Source: Cylindrotheca closterium
Lineage: Eukaryota > Bacillariophyta > Bacillariophyceae > Bacillariales > Bacillariaceae
Length of the DNA stretch: 64,000 nt
Direction of reading: 5' to 3'
NCBI GenBank assembly: GCA_933822405.4
Contig: CAKOGP040002091.1
Location: 367,889 to 431,888, forward strand
The notes beneath the pieces were generated by a model. It made no database searches. It saw nothing but the letters and a program-made list of their open reading frames with translations, and had not been told where the DNA came from. How positions within the stretch are numbered: position 1 is the first letter of the stretch; every line of letters starts with the position of its first letter. Position numbers and translations under genes: made by a program. Below are positions 1 to 9,319 of this stretch, in pieces.

Positions 1-743
1 TTTCGGTTCACGGTGTCTTGTCCGAAACATACCTCCACTATATCTACCGGGAGAGCAGAACCATCATCGTCTCAACCGATGCTTGGCGATTCTCACGATC
101 GATCGCGTGTTTGTGGTTGGACCACAAACTGGCACAACGAAAAATATTGTGTCGTTCGCCGGTCCAGCATTGAAAAAATCACTAAGTAACAAAGAACGTA
201 TGTCGTCACGACCGTTGAATGTCATTCCAACTTCCTAAATGGCAGGCCTAATCTAGTTCCAAAATCCCGGAAACTCGACCAATTTTTGTCACCGAGCAAT
301 GCATATCTAGCACCTCAGGTACGTGTACATGGTAGTGCCGGGATTGTAATCGTCATGGGATGTACAGGTAGCTTGCTAGTATTAATAGTACTCCTTCTCG
401 CAAGGAGAATGTGATGATCATAATGCTCCTCAAGTTGTCAACAGAAAAATTCACTAGATGCACTGTTGAACTTTCAGTTAATTGCAACCTTTCCTCGATC
501 AATGGTCTACAATGTAGATAATTGTACCAGGAACATCAACAACCTAGAAAACTATCTATCAGATTCCACCATGTTCCAGGGATGTAATCTGCTCCAAGCA
601 ATGATCATATTTTGCAATACATAAGGCTTTTGATCGACATTCACAACAACAATTAACATTCTTCTCAAAACAGCATGCTGAACCCCAATATACCAACACC
701 ATTCCCAACAGCAGCCAAGCTCCCCAAAGTGCTTCTTCAATGA
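1..743. other. No gene recognised (left edge)
   Basis: AT-rich sequence with only short, low-quality open frames of about 60 codons that overlap each other and show no domain or splice logic. Its right part is the 3' flank of the minus-strand gene ending at 744. The left end could hold the edge of a neighbouring gene, but nothing can be supported. Confidence 0.5.
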
Positions 744-1811
744 TCACACAATATTTGCACCCTCCGTCTCCTGACTCTTGCTCGACAAATAGCTAGATGT
801 AACCTGCAACAAAGCCTCCGGTGATTGATTCGTTCCCAAAAAGGCGGCTCGAAGGGCTTCCTCATCAATGTAGCTGGAATTGCGACCAGGATGTAACCCC
901 TTTAATCGTCGCATAAAGATATCCATCTCCTTTTCACACACAACGTTGTCTACCTCTTGTTCGGATGCAATCATGGCGTCGATGAGTTGATGAAACTTTT
1001 CGGCTTGGAGTAGTGCCTGTTCAGGTACGGACCAAAAGTTGACAATGGGGGTAAGTCACACGAATAAAACATTGCAACACTCGGAGATCCCATTTGATAC
1101 AAATTAACATACCGCCATTTCCTCTTGTATCGATTTATTTTCCTTTAATAGCCCCTTGAATTCATTGACATTCCTGCCTTCTTTTTCAACAATCTCAGCA
1201 AGGCGGTCCTCCACACCCGATAATCTAGTGTCACCATGAATGACCAATGTACGAAAAATGAGCAAACGTGGAACGATTCAACAAGACCATTGTTAGACAA
1301 TTCGCCACTTACTTGTTGACTTGTTGCTCCAACCGTGTATTCTCGGCTTGTAATCGAGCATTCTGATAGGCGAAATCATTGACGGAACTTCGCAATTTGT
1401 TCAATTCCTGTCTCAGAGCTATGTCAATAGAATAAAAAAAACACGGTTTGTGAGCACATTTTGGTTTCCTTTGTCTCTTTGATCCCTCACTCATATAATA
1501 CTTGTGCTATTGAAACAAAACTCACTTGGCATCCACTGAATTCGAATCCGTTGCACTACCACCGCTGGAGCTGTTACCAATGGGAAGAAAAATGCGATAT
1601 ACGCCACTTGACTGGCACACCACCACATGGCCAAAACACCCGACAATAGAGAAGCAGTGGCAACCATAAAGGTGATTCGAGTAACCGTTTTGGCGTAGTC
1701 GGGCAATAGTTTGAAACCACCGTCGTCCGCATCGTTCGCGGAAAGGGATGCTTCACCACGGTGGACAGGAAGATCGCCCATCAACTCAAAGTCACCTCCT
1801 GTATCGCCCAT
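744..1811 (-). CDS. Membrane-anchored coiled-coil protein with degenerate EF-hand-like loop (family copy A)
   Basis: Four exons reconstructed by eye on the minus strand: 1811-1526, 1418-1313, 1224-1113 and 1016-744, with GT-AG introns and phases that agree, giving about 258 residues. The N-terminal ~40 residues are polar. Two closely spaced hydrophobic segments follow (around VTRITFMVATASLLSGVLAM and the next ~20 residues). Then comes a coiled coil (LRQELNKLRSSVNDFAYQNA, LSGVEDRLAEIVEKEGRNVN), and a C-terminal helical region. The architecture matches the genes at 60525-61355 and 61735-62648: 2 TM, then coiled coil, then a loop followed by a helix like EKEMDIFMRRLKGL. In this copy the loop (positions 927-962, EQEVDNVVCEKE) keeps only Asp5 and Glu12 of an EF-hand, so calcium binding is doubtful. 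I do not recognise a named family. The start ATG opens the TM exon and no upstream in-frame exon is evident. Confidence 0.75.
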
Positions 1812-2536
1812 TTTGTTTTGATATTCTGTTTTATCTCTACACTTGTTCTGTTCTTGACACGGAAAGAGTCAGTCTTTTGATAGATACCTCCTGACTTGTC
1901 TTCTTTCTATGTATTGGATCCAAAATTTGTCTCCTCTTGTTCTCACGACTTGCGTTCTTTTTCGCGCACCTTTCGCTTTAACGGATGGGGCACAGACGGG
2001 TAGATCAGCTGTCATCTTTTTATCGAACGTACAAAACACGTCAACAGTCACTACAGAGCGGCTGACTTAAACGCTCCCCTTCCTCTATTAAACGCTCCCC
2101 TCCTCTATCTACTCCATCAGTCGGAGTATGCAGTGACATTAGCACAAGTGTAAATTAAGGCATACGCATGACTCCAAACTAGAAGAAGTGTTGTTACTAT
2201 CTGGTAGCGAATTGATTGATGTTACTTTTTTTTTAACTCACCACGCAGAAACGAATGATAGACACTCTAACTGGAAAAGCTAAAGAAGTACCGGGTCTGT
2301 ACGGCGGTAACACGATTCATTCACGATTATTACAGAGTGAATAATGGAAACGCTCGTCTTCCGTCATTGTCATCGAGGTCATCCCATCAATCGTGGTGTG
2401 CATTTTCGACGACATAATACATCAAGCAACAAGAGTAAGTCGCACACATAATCCAAAGCAAAAGGAAGCTTGATACTACTTGTGATCAAACTGATAAATT
2501 TTACTCTTTCACTCGCACAACAGAACACAAATCAAA
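1812..2536. other. Divergent intergenic region with short direct repeat and possible 5' UTR intron
   Basis: Lies between two divergent genes, so it should hold both promoters. A near-perfect direct repeat of about 20 bp (TTAAACGCTCCCC plus TCCTCTA) occurs twice at 2067-2107. Upstream of the isomerase a GTAAGT donor at 2435 and a pyrimidine-rich CACAACAG acceptor ending at 2523 could bound an 89-bp 5' UTR intron. No protein gene is convincing here. Confidence 0.4.
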
Positions 2537-3949
2537 ATGGCAGAAGTACCTGAATACAACAACCGAAAGTCGGTCGTCCCGCTTGTCCCCTCCGCCAAGG
2601 ATTATGCTTGGGGTATCCGTGGAATGGATTCCCGAGTTGCCCGATATGCCTTGGAAAGCAAGAGTATCGATGAAGTCGATCCAGATACCCCGTATGCCGA
2701 ACTCTGGATCGGAACTCACCCGAAAGGGCCTTCCAAGCTGAAGTCTGGCGAAGATTTGCGAGACGTTGTGGGCGAAGATCTTCCCTTTTTGTTCAAGGTT
2801 CTGAGTGCAGGAAAGGCTCTATCCATTCAAGCCCACCCTGACAAGGAACTTGCCGCTCGTTTGAATAGTGAAAACCCCAATGCGTATGGAGATGACAACC
2901 ACAAACCTGAAATGGCCATTGCTCTGACGCCCTTTGAAGCCATGTGTGGCTTTCGTCAAATTGAAGAAATTGCCTTCCTCATCAAGAAGCATCCAGAATT
3001 TGCTGCTTGTCTGAGCCAAGAAGCCAAGTTGGCAACCTTTTTGGCCCAAGATCCCGACAGTCAAAAGGATGCCCTGCAAAAAGTCTTTTCCAGTTTTATG
3101 CAGTGCGATGCAACAGTTTCGTCGAAAAATTTGGCTCTGCTATTGCTGAGATTGCAAGCCGAACAATCCAAATTTCATCGACACCCCCACGACGAACCTG
3201 CCTGGGAGCGCAAGTGTTCTCGGGCTGTGCTGAGATTGGCCCAACAGTTTCCTGGTGACGCTGGTGCCATGGCGCCATTCTTTCTGAATTACCTATTGAT
3301 TGCTCCCGGTGAATCCTTTTTCATGGCAGCCAATGAACCCCATGCCTATGTGGCTGGTGAAATCATCGAATGCATGGCCTGCAGTGATAATGTGGTCCGA
3401 GCAGGATTGACCCCTAAATTCAAGGATGTTGACAACTTGGTCGAAATGTTGACCTACAGCATGGGCGGACCAACCATTGATGCAGGAGCATACATGGAAG
3501 AGACTGGATCCAAGGTGATTCGATACACACCACCAGTTCCAGAATTTGAAGTCATGATGTTGCACATTAATCCGGGAGAAACATTGAATTACAAGAATCC
3601 TGGAGTTCCAGGCATTTTGATTATTTTGGAGGGATCTGGTGAACTCGACGGAAAATTGGTTCGGCCGGGACGTTCTTATTTCTGGCCCACTGATTCTCCC
3701 GAACTTGAATTTGTCGTTGCCAAGGATCGTCGGGGTCCCATGAAGGTGGCCTTGGCACACAAGAATTGTCATTTGCACAGTCCGACCGCCATTAACCGAA
3801 TGAATTTTGGAGGAGCTTCCAGTCGCCGAACAAGCGTTCCACCATCTCCATTGCCATACATGGGGTTGGGAAATACTACACCATCATTTGAAAGAGAAGA
3901 AGCCATCAAGGATGGGGCTTTGGACCATGCCAAAATGCCAAAGTTGTAA
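2537..3949 (+). CDS. MPI: Mannose-6-phosphate isomerase, type I
   Basis: 470 residues in one exon. The enzyme interconverts mannose 6-phosphate and fructose 6-phosphate, feeding GDP-mannose for glycoproteins and cell-wall mannans; it is expected in the cytosol. The type I zinc site is visible: Gln and His in SIQAHPDK (~residue 95), Glu in HKPEMAIAL (~128) and His in ANEPHAYVAGE (~270), followed by the conserved CSDNVVRAGLTPKFKD block. The cupin C-terminal half follows. The protein is about 45 residues longer than human MPI because of a Ser/Pro-rich tail (RRTSVPPSPLPYMG) that looks disordered. The start ATG sits in a good context (AAAATGGC) just after a possible 5' UTR intron acceptor. Confidence 0.95.
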   Translation: MAEVPEYNNRKSVVPLVPSAKDYAWGIRGMDSRVARYALESKSIDEVDPDTPYAELWIGTHPKGPSKLKSGEDLRDVVGEDLPFLFKVLSAGKALSIQAHPDKELAARLNSENPNAYGDDNHKPEMAIALTPFEAMCGFRQIEEIAFLIKKHPEFAACLSQEAKLATFLAQDPDSQKDALQKVFSSFMQCDATVSSKNLALLLLRLQAEQSKFHRHPHDEPAWERKCSRAVLRLAQQFPGDAGAMAPFFLNYLLIAPGESFFMAANEPHAYVAGEIIECMACSDNVVRAGLTPKFKDVDNLVEMLTYSMGGPTIDAGAYMEETGSKVIRYTPPVPEFEVMMLHINPGETLNYKNPGVPGILIILEGSGELDGKLVRPGRSYFWPTDSPELEFVVAKDRRGPMKVALAHKNCHLHSPTAINRMNFGGASSRRTSVPPSPLPYMGLGNTTPSFEREEAIKDGALDHAKMPKL

Positions 3950-4200
3950 AAAAGAAAGCCTCTGCCGTGAGAGGAACAAAACACAAGTGGCTGATGACTA
4001 CGAACAAGATATGATGAAATCAATATTCATCCCTTCCATATAATAAAATTATACTTTTTGTTTCTTCTAATCTACCATGGATGATTCGTTCAATCATTCG
4101 TTCCGTCAAATTGTGATGTCCAAAAAGAGAAAGGGGGTTGATTGATTTCGACCATTTTCGTAATTTCGGAACAGTCCTTCACAAGTCTATTCCAGGACGA

Positions 4201-4673
4201 CTACGATGACTTGGAAAGGAATCGGGGTTTGAAGGAAGACTTGTTCTTGGATTTCTTGGCCTTGATGGAACCATCCCCACCAACACTGTCATCGTGATCC
4301 ATGGATCGTGGTGGAAGAACCGGGATGCCATGACCGCCACGCAGTTCATGAGAAGTTTGAAGACGAGCCGCAAATTTCATTTGAGAAATGCAATCTTCAA
4401 TGGAAGGAAGACCAGGCGGTGGTGGTGGTGGTGGAACCCCTTTGGATGCTTCTTTCTTCAAGATTGATGGCATGGTCGTCGTGATGCTGGCTCGACGACA
4501 AGGAGAGGAGTGGCAAAATGAAGGGAGGAGAGGATGATTGATCGAGTATCGACGTACTTGTCTGCTTTCTTTGTGAGAGATTGAATCGAGGCATTGGTGG
4601 TTTCGATAGAAGAAACGTCCGCAGGTTGAAAAAGAAACGGCCGTCTACGGCTTCTGTCGTTGTGGGGTAGCAT
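4201..4673 (-). CDS. Small proline-rich protein, function unknown
   Basis: Two exons (4673-4558 and 4486-4201) with a 71-bp GT-AG intron join in frame to give about 133 residues. The N-terminus is basic (NDRSRRRPFLF). The middle carries a PPPPPPPG run followed by a short predicted helix, IEDCISQMKFAARLQ, and the C-terminus is Lys/Ser-rich (KAKKSKNKSSFKPRFL). A polyproline run followed by a short amphipathic helix and basic residues recalls profilin- or WH2-type actin-binding segments, but this is only a resemblance. No family recognised; the frame agreement across the intron is the main support. Confidence 0.55.
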
Positions 4674-5082
4674 TGTGAGAAACCGACAATCTGAAATCCT
4701 TCGATTTCAAATCTGATTTGTGGGATCGGTTTTTTTAACGCTCATCCTTCGTCCGTTTCGTGACGTCGCACGAGCGTCAATGTCTTCTCCTCCCAAACTC
4801 ACCACTCTAATAAAAAAAGGAATACCTACAGTACGAATACTGCAAAATACCAGTAACAGTACTCTGGAAAAACAATACCGGTACGTACCAAACATAGAGT
4901 AGAAATAATCCAACCATTTCAAACCATGGCAAATGCAACAAATTCAAGCATAAATATTGTAATTAGTTTATTGAACGGTGCTTAGCGTTCAGGTTTGTAT
5001 TGGTTGCAGTATTCGGATGTTGGAGTTGTTCTATCTCGTAGCTGGATATGGCACGATCTTCAAAGAAATGGAATCAAATAAT
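4674..5082. other. Intergenic, no gene recognised
   Basis: Upstream region of the small Pro-rich gene and 3' flank of the plastid protein gene that ends at 5083. It contains a TGACGTCG element near 4761 that could be a bZIP-type site, and otherwise nothing supportable. Confidence 0.4.
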
Positions 5083-5851
5083 TTACTCCTTCTTCTCCTT
5101 CTTTTCCTCCTTCTTCTCCGCTGGCTCTCCTGTGATCTTGGCGTATGCCTTCTTCAATTGTCCTGCACTGGACTCAAGGAACTTATCGTATCCCAAAGCA
5201 CCAACCAACTGATCCATAACCTTATCTTGGTCATCAAGGCCGTTGGTCTCGCAGAATTGTGCGATCTTGAAGGTGGCAGCCTCCTTTGTGAATGCCTTCA
5301 AAGTCTCTTCGGCCTTGGCCAAGTCCAAGGAGACAGTGGAGACGGCTTCGGCGAACCAAGGTTCATCACCACCATCTGCGGCTCCAGCCCAGGACGATTG
5401 TCCAATGGGGGAGGTTCCTGGGACTCTCCAGTCATTGGGGGAGACAGCTCCGAATGTACCTTGGCCACCATCACCGTATGTTTGAGGAACGTAGTCGTTC
5501 TTCATTCCAAAATCCAAATCATAGTCCTCGGCGTTCAAGGCAGAGGCTGAAGGAAAAGAAGAAAAAAAGAAGGAACATGCGTGAGCGGAGGTTGAATTTT
5601 CACAGTATTTCTTCAGCAGTTGTTCTCTAAAAGTGTGTTTCAATGGTCTCCAGTCAAAAAAATTGTCGACGGCAGTCATTCATGTTGCTTTGATTTCGAG
5701 TAGATGACTACATTGGCTCAAACTGATGGATTGCATCAACCAACCATAGAAATGGAGAAATAAATAACTACGTACATCTAGAGACAGAGGCAGCTGGGGA
5801 GAAAGCAGCGGCAGTGCCGGCAGAAAGAACAAGAGCAGAGATGATCTTCAT
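5083..5851 (-). CDS. Plastid-targeted protein with charged C-terminal tail, unknown function
   Basis: Two exons (5851-5776 and 5546-5083; 229-bp intron) give about 179 residues. The first exon encodes a signal peptide, MKIISALVLSAGTAAAFSPA, ending in an ASAFAP-like site with Phe at +1. A Ser/Arg-rich transit segment follows, which together indicate import into the secondary plastid. No second hydrophobic thylakoid signal is seen. The mature part begins with an acidic, aromatic stretch (NAEDYDLDFGMKNDYVPQ), then Gly/Pro-rich loops, then an alpha-helical domain (VSLDLAKAEETLKAFTKEAA and following). It ends in a Glu/Lys repeat tail, EKKEEKKEKKE. This size and layout would suit a small protein associated with photosystems or antennae, but that is a guess. 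Codon use is strongly biased, suggesting high expression. Confidence 0.85.
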
Positions 5852-6174
5852 GGTATTGATGGTTTGGCTGATAGAGGTATTGCTATGGTTTCGTACAGGA
5901 GTATCCATCAGAAGCACGCAGGAACGTTGAAGCAAAGGATCGGCCATCGAACAACGATTGATGGACGTACGTTTTCACGTAGACTCGGTAGGATACGTCA
6001 CTGGATACCGTTTGGAAGTTCTTCTCCTGTTCGAAGGAGTCGAAGGTGTACGCACTTTCGTCCAGTCTGTCTGCCTATCCGCCACCATTTTCGAACACGT
6101 CAACTGCCTGTCCGACTGAAAACTAAGAAACGCATTCATCATTCATTTTTCTTCGTGAAAGATTGATTTGTTCC
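5852..6174. other. Divergent promoter region
   Basis: 323 bp separate the starts of two divergently transcribed plastid-targeted proteins, so both promoters must lie here. No clear TATA element or other named site could be assigned. Confidence 0.4.
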
Positions 6175-7095
6175 ATGATGACCACATTGTTCAGTCTTTG
6201 CTTCAGCGCTGCACTATTCTCAGCATCTTTGCAAGATGCAACTTCGTTCGTTGTCAAAGATGCCCCCAGAGCCTCTTCTCGATGCATGGCCACAGCTGTC
6301 GTGGAAACTGTTGAGGAATCCATGATCCAAGAAGCGAGAGACATGGACCCCCAAATAGTTGAAAGCATGCCACCACCTCTTCCCTCCGACTTGAAAAATA
6401 AATACTACTTCTTGAGACATGGACTAAGTACCGCAAATGTGGCAGAAGTCATTTCATCAGACAGATCTCTGGCCTACTCGAATAGACACGGACTGACCCC
6501 GAAAGGATATGAGCAGGGAATGGCATCGGCCAAGGAATTGTTGGATGCTCTAGAGGAAGAAGGTGTCGCAGCAGGTGACAAGGTCGTCTTTCTATCTTCG
6601 CCCTTTGCCCGAGCCAAACAAACGGCCATGGCTTGTCTAGATGGATTGGCCGAACCAGAAAATCAGGAACGACTCCGCAATGAATTTGGTGATTTAGAGA
6701 TTTCGTCGAAAATTCTCATGGAAAATCGATTGATGGAACGTTACTTTGGTCGATTGGACAATGAGGCCATTTACACCTATTCGTATGTATGGCCGCTCGA
6801 CAAGTTCAATGCGTCCCACACGGCCTTTGACGTCGAATCCGTCGCTGCCGTCTGTCACCGATTGTCTGAAGTGGTCGAACGATGTGAATCAGAATTTGAG
6901 AATCACCACATTGTTTGGGTCTCGCATGCGGATGTCTTGCAAATTGGACAATTATATGGAGCCAATGTGGAGAATGTTGGAATGTTCAGTTCGTACCGAT
7001 TCAAGAATGGAGAGGTTCGGGCGATGAAGCGGACACCGGATTCCTTGCCAGACCCAGTGCCATTGGAGGCACCTTTGCGTGGAACAAATATGTAA
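6175..7095 (+). CDS. Histidine phosphatase (phosphoglycerate mutase-like), plastid-targeted
   Basis: 306 residues from the ATG at 6175; the in-frame codon at 6163 is TTG and was not used. The N-terminus (MMTTLFSLCFSAALFSASLQ, then DATSFVV) is a signal peptide followed by an ASAFAP-like Phe site, so plastid import is likely. The catalytic RHG motif is in YYFLRHGLSTAN (~residue 80), followed by LTPKGYEQG and a SSPFARAKQTA segment that supplies the second phosphate-binding Arg. The conserved late His is in WVSHADVLQ. Members of this superfamily act on sugar phosphates, phosphoglycerate or phosphoproteins through a phospho-His intermediate; the substrate cannot be read from sequence. Housekeeping phosphoglycerate mutase is less likely because the core is short and divergent. 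Confidence 0.88.
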   Translation: MMTTLFSLCFSAALFSASLQDATSFVVKDAPRASSRCMATAVVETVEESMIQEARDMDPQIVESMPPPLPSDLKNKYYFLRHGLSTANVAEVISSDRSLAYSNRHGLTPKGYEQGMASAKELLDALEEEGVAAGDKVVFLSSPFARAKQTAMACLDGLAEPENQERLRNEFGDLEISSKILMENRLMERYFGRLDNEAIYTYSYVWPLDKFNASHTAFDVESVAAVCHRLSEVVERCESEFENHHIVWVSHADVLQIGQLYGANVENVGMFSSYRFKNGEVRAMKRTPDSLPDPVPLEAPLRGTNM

Positions 7096-7600
7096 TGATA
7101 GTTTGCTAGCTGTATATAATATTTCTGTTTTCAGTATGCTGGTTGCTTAGCAATGAACTTGCTTGGGTCACATAGCAAGATCAACCTGACGACAATAGTC
7201 CCGAAATCCGAAGACATAGGCTCTTCAAGTTCAAGTTGTTTCCATGGTACCTTCACAATGCCCGGCTAGAAAGCAAATACAAACGGCTGAAAAATACCAG
7301 AAAGGCATGCCAGAAAAGATATTTACTAGCAAGTACTGTAGTTTAGCTTGTATGTTCTATTCAATTTCACTTCAGTTTTGTCGTCAAAACTAATCTCCTG
7401 AATCATCTGCAGCAAAGATTTACAATACTAATACGGTAAACAGCGTCATGGAGACCATATCAGATGACTGACTGATAACAAGTGGCTGCACAGCCACTGC
7501 TCCCAGCACCCCTCTTTCAGTACTGTAGCTTGGTGTAATATGCAGAAATCTTGACAATCGATTTTTGTCAACTCTAATAATGCGTTTCATCTGGGTTGAC
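7096..7600. other. Convergent intergenic region, no gene recognised
   Basis: Shared 3' flank of two convergent genes. It is AT-rich with no coding signal of quality and no clear repeat. Confidence 0.4.
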
Positions 7601-9115
7601 TCAAGCATCCTTCAACACCAAAAACCGTCGATAAAGAGTGGTTCCCATTCCTACAAAGACCAAGGATCCCGCCAGACCAAAGGCAGCACCAGCTCCGAAT
7701 CGCCGGTAAATTTCTCCCATGAAGAGTGGACTAATGATCCTTCCCACAGTGTTAATTGCACTGTCCAATCCCATGATTGCTCCTCGCTCGGACGAAGGGA
7801 CGCAGCGAAGTAGCATGGTTGGGACAGAAGGACCATATAGAGGTACACCCGCATAGTAAATGGCTGCAGCTGCCGTCAATATGCCTAGACTAGGACCGAT
7901 GGACGAAACTCCAGTCCAGGCCGCAGCTCCAAATGATAGCAAGCCAGAACCAATGAGACCGAGTCCAATTGCACAGGCCGCCACAGGCCCCAAGGTTTTC
8001 AAAATGAAACCGCTTCCCAATGTAGAGACGGAAAAACTAATACATGCTAGCAGCGTGTAGAGCATTCCGATCCCCCTAGTTTTCAGACCCGCTCCATCTC
8101 GAAGAAGGGCCGAAAAGAAGGCATGAAACGTTGAGTCACCAATATTGAACAGAAACGAAACAAGGCAGACAGATGCCACTCCTGTCCACATACTTGTTCC
8201 GAGAGGACAACTAATCAGCTCTTCGCTGCTTTCATCCACCTTGCTCGTGTCTTTAGTAGCCTCCTTCATTTCCTTCGACTTTAGTTTTTTGGCATCATTG
8301 ACGAAGAAGCCGACCAAGCCAGATGCCATGAGAGAAGCAGCCGCCGACACGGCAATGGTAAATGCCAATGAATTAGATGTGCTAGGAAGAGCGGCTCCTG
8401 TCCCTTGTAACCACTTGATTACCATGCCTCGAACATCATAGACAAGTCCCCCTAGTACAGGGCCCACAATGAACGCCATGGTACACGCTGCATCCCTCAA
8501 CGCTAAGTACCGAGGCAATTCTCCATCTTTGTATCCGACATCGGCCAAGTATGCCTTAGACACTGGACCGCTACCCGCAAGCGCCCCCGTCAATGCTCTT
8601 GCTGCCAAGAAATAAGCCAATGGAGCATTCGACCTGATGACCATACTTTGCAACAATAATCCGATTCCACTCCCCAGCAGACTCAGCGTGATGATTGGCT
8701 TTCGACCTATCTTATCAGACAAGCGAGGCCATAGAAACAAGCCGAATAGCATACCAGCCGGATAGGCACTCGTGAGGGATCCAAAACTGGCACCCACGCC
8801 TAGATCAAAGTGTTTGCCCAGGGCGGGAGTGATCGGACCAGCCATGGTAAAGCCCAAGAGATTCAAAAAGGAAGAGCTCAGAATGGCGCTCACGGATCGC
8901 TTACGCTGTTGAAATTCGCCATTGTTTTCTTCACCGTCCTGAATATACGCGGTGGCTGCAGGCAGGCCGAGTTGATTCTTTTGACAGCCTATTATCTTCG
9001 CTGTTGACACCACTTTTATTGGTGGAGGAGTCATGGATACTGGATTCTGAATGAAAGCGGCTGCCATTTGCAGGCATAAACAAATGTGAACAGCTTTTAT
9101 CCCGAACTTCATCAT
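7601..9115 (-). CDS. Major facilitator superfamily transporter, probably plastid envelope
   Basis: 504 residues from the tandem ATGs at 9115/9112; the frame runs further upstream only from a GTG. The N-terminus (MMKFGIKAVHICLCLQMAAA then FIQNP) is a signal peptide with an AAAF cleavage site, then about 70 polar residues before the first membrane helix, fitting a plastid membrane protein. About 12 hydrophobic segments are seen. The MFS loop 2-3 signature is SDKIGRKPIITLSLLGSG, and a long polar central loop (KKLKSKEMKEATKDTSKVDE) separates the two six-helix halves. The late motif SERGAIMGLDSAINTVGRII resembles the TetA/SugarP-type MFS drug:H+ antiporter and plastid MFS groups. The substrate is unknown. 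Confidence 0.88.
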   Translation of the reverse strand: MMKFGIKAVHICLCLQMAAAFIQNPVSMTPPPIKVVSTAKIIGCQKNQLGLPAATAYIQDGEENNGEFQQRKRSVSAILSSSFLNLLGFTMAGPITPALGKHFDLGVGASFGSLTSAYPAGMLFGLFLWPRLSDKIGRKPIITLSLLGSGIGLLLQSMVIRSNAPLAYFLAARALTGALAGSGPVSKAYLADVGYKDGELPRYLALRDAACTMAFIVGPVLGGLVYDVRGMVIKWLQGTGAALPSTSNSLAFTIAVSAAASLMASGLVGFFVNDAKKLKSKEMKEATKDTSKVDESSEELISCPLGTSMWTGVASVCLVSFLFNIGDSTFHAFFSALLRDGAGLKTRGIGMLYTLLACISFSVSTLGSGFILKTLGPVAACAIGLGLIGSGLLSFGAAAWTGVSSIGPSLGILTAAAAIYYAGVPLYGPSVPTMLLRCVPSSERGAIMGLDSAINTVGRIISPLFMGEIYRRFGAGAAFGLAGSLVFVGMGTTLYRRFLVLKDA

Positions 9116-9319
9116 GCTGCATGTACTTCTATGTGGACTATAGTCTTTTCGATGGTAGTCAACGCCTGTCACTGATGAGCTTTGTGGTTGGCACGCGAGA
9201 TGATGAGAAGCCACATATTTTGAAGTGAGAAACTTGGAAGGCGGGACTCATTCAACTCGTGACCCCGAAATTGGACTACTTCTGTTCCTCAGTTTTTAAT
9301 CTTGCTTTCACTTGGATAG

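Noticed and set aside
1869..2051. 60-codon minus-strand frame
   Set aside because: Starts and ends in the promoter region between two real genes and shows no domain or signal.
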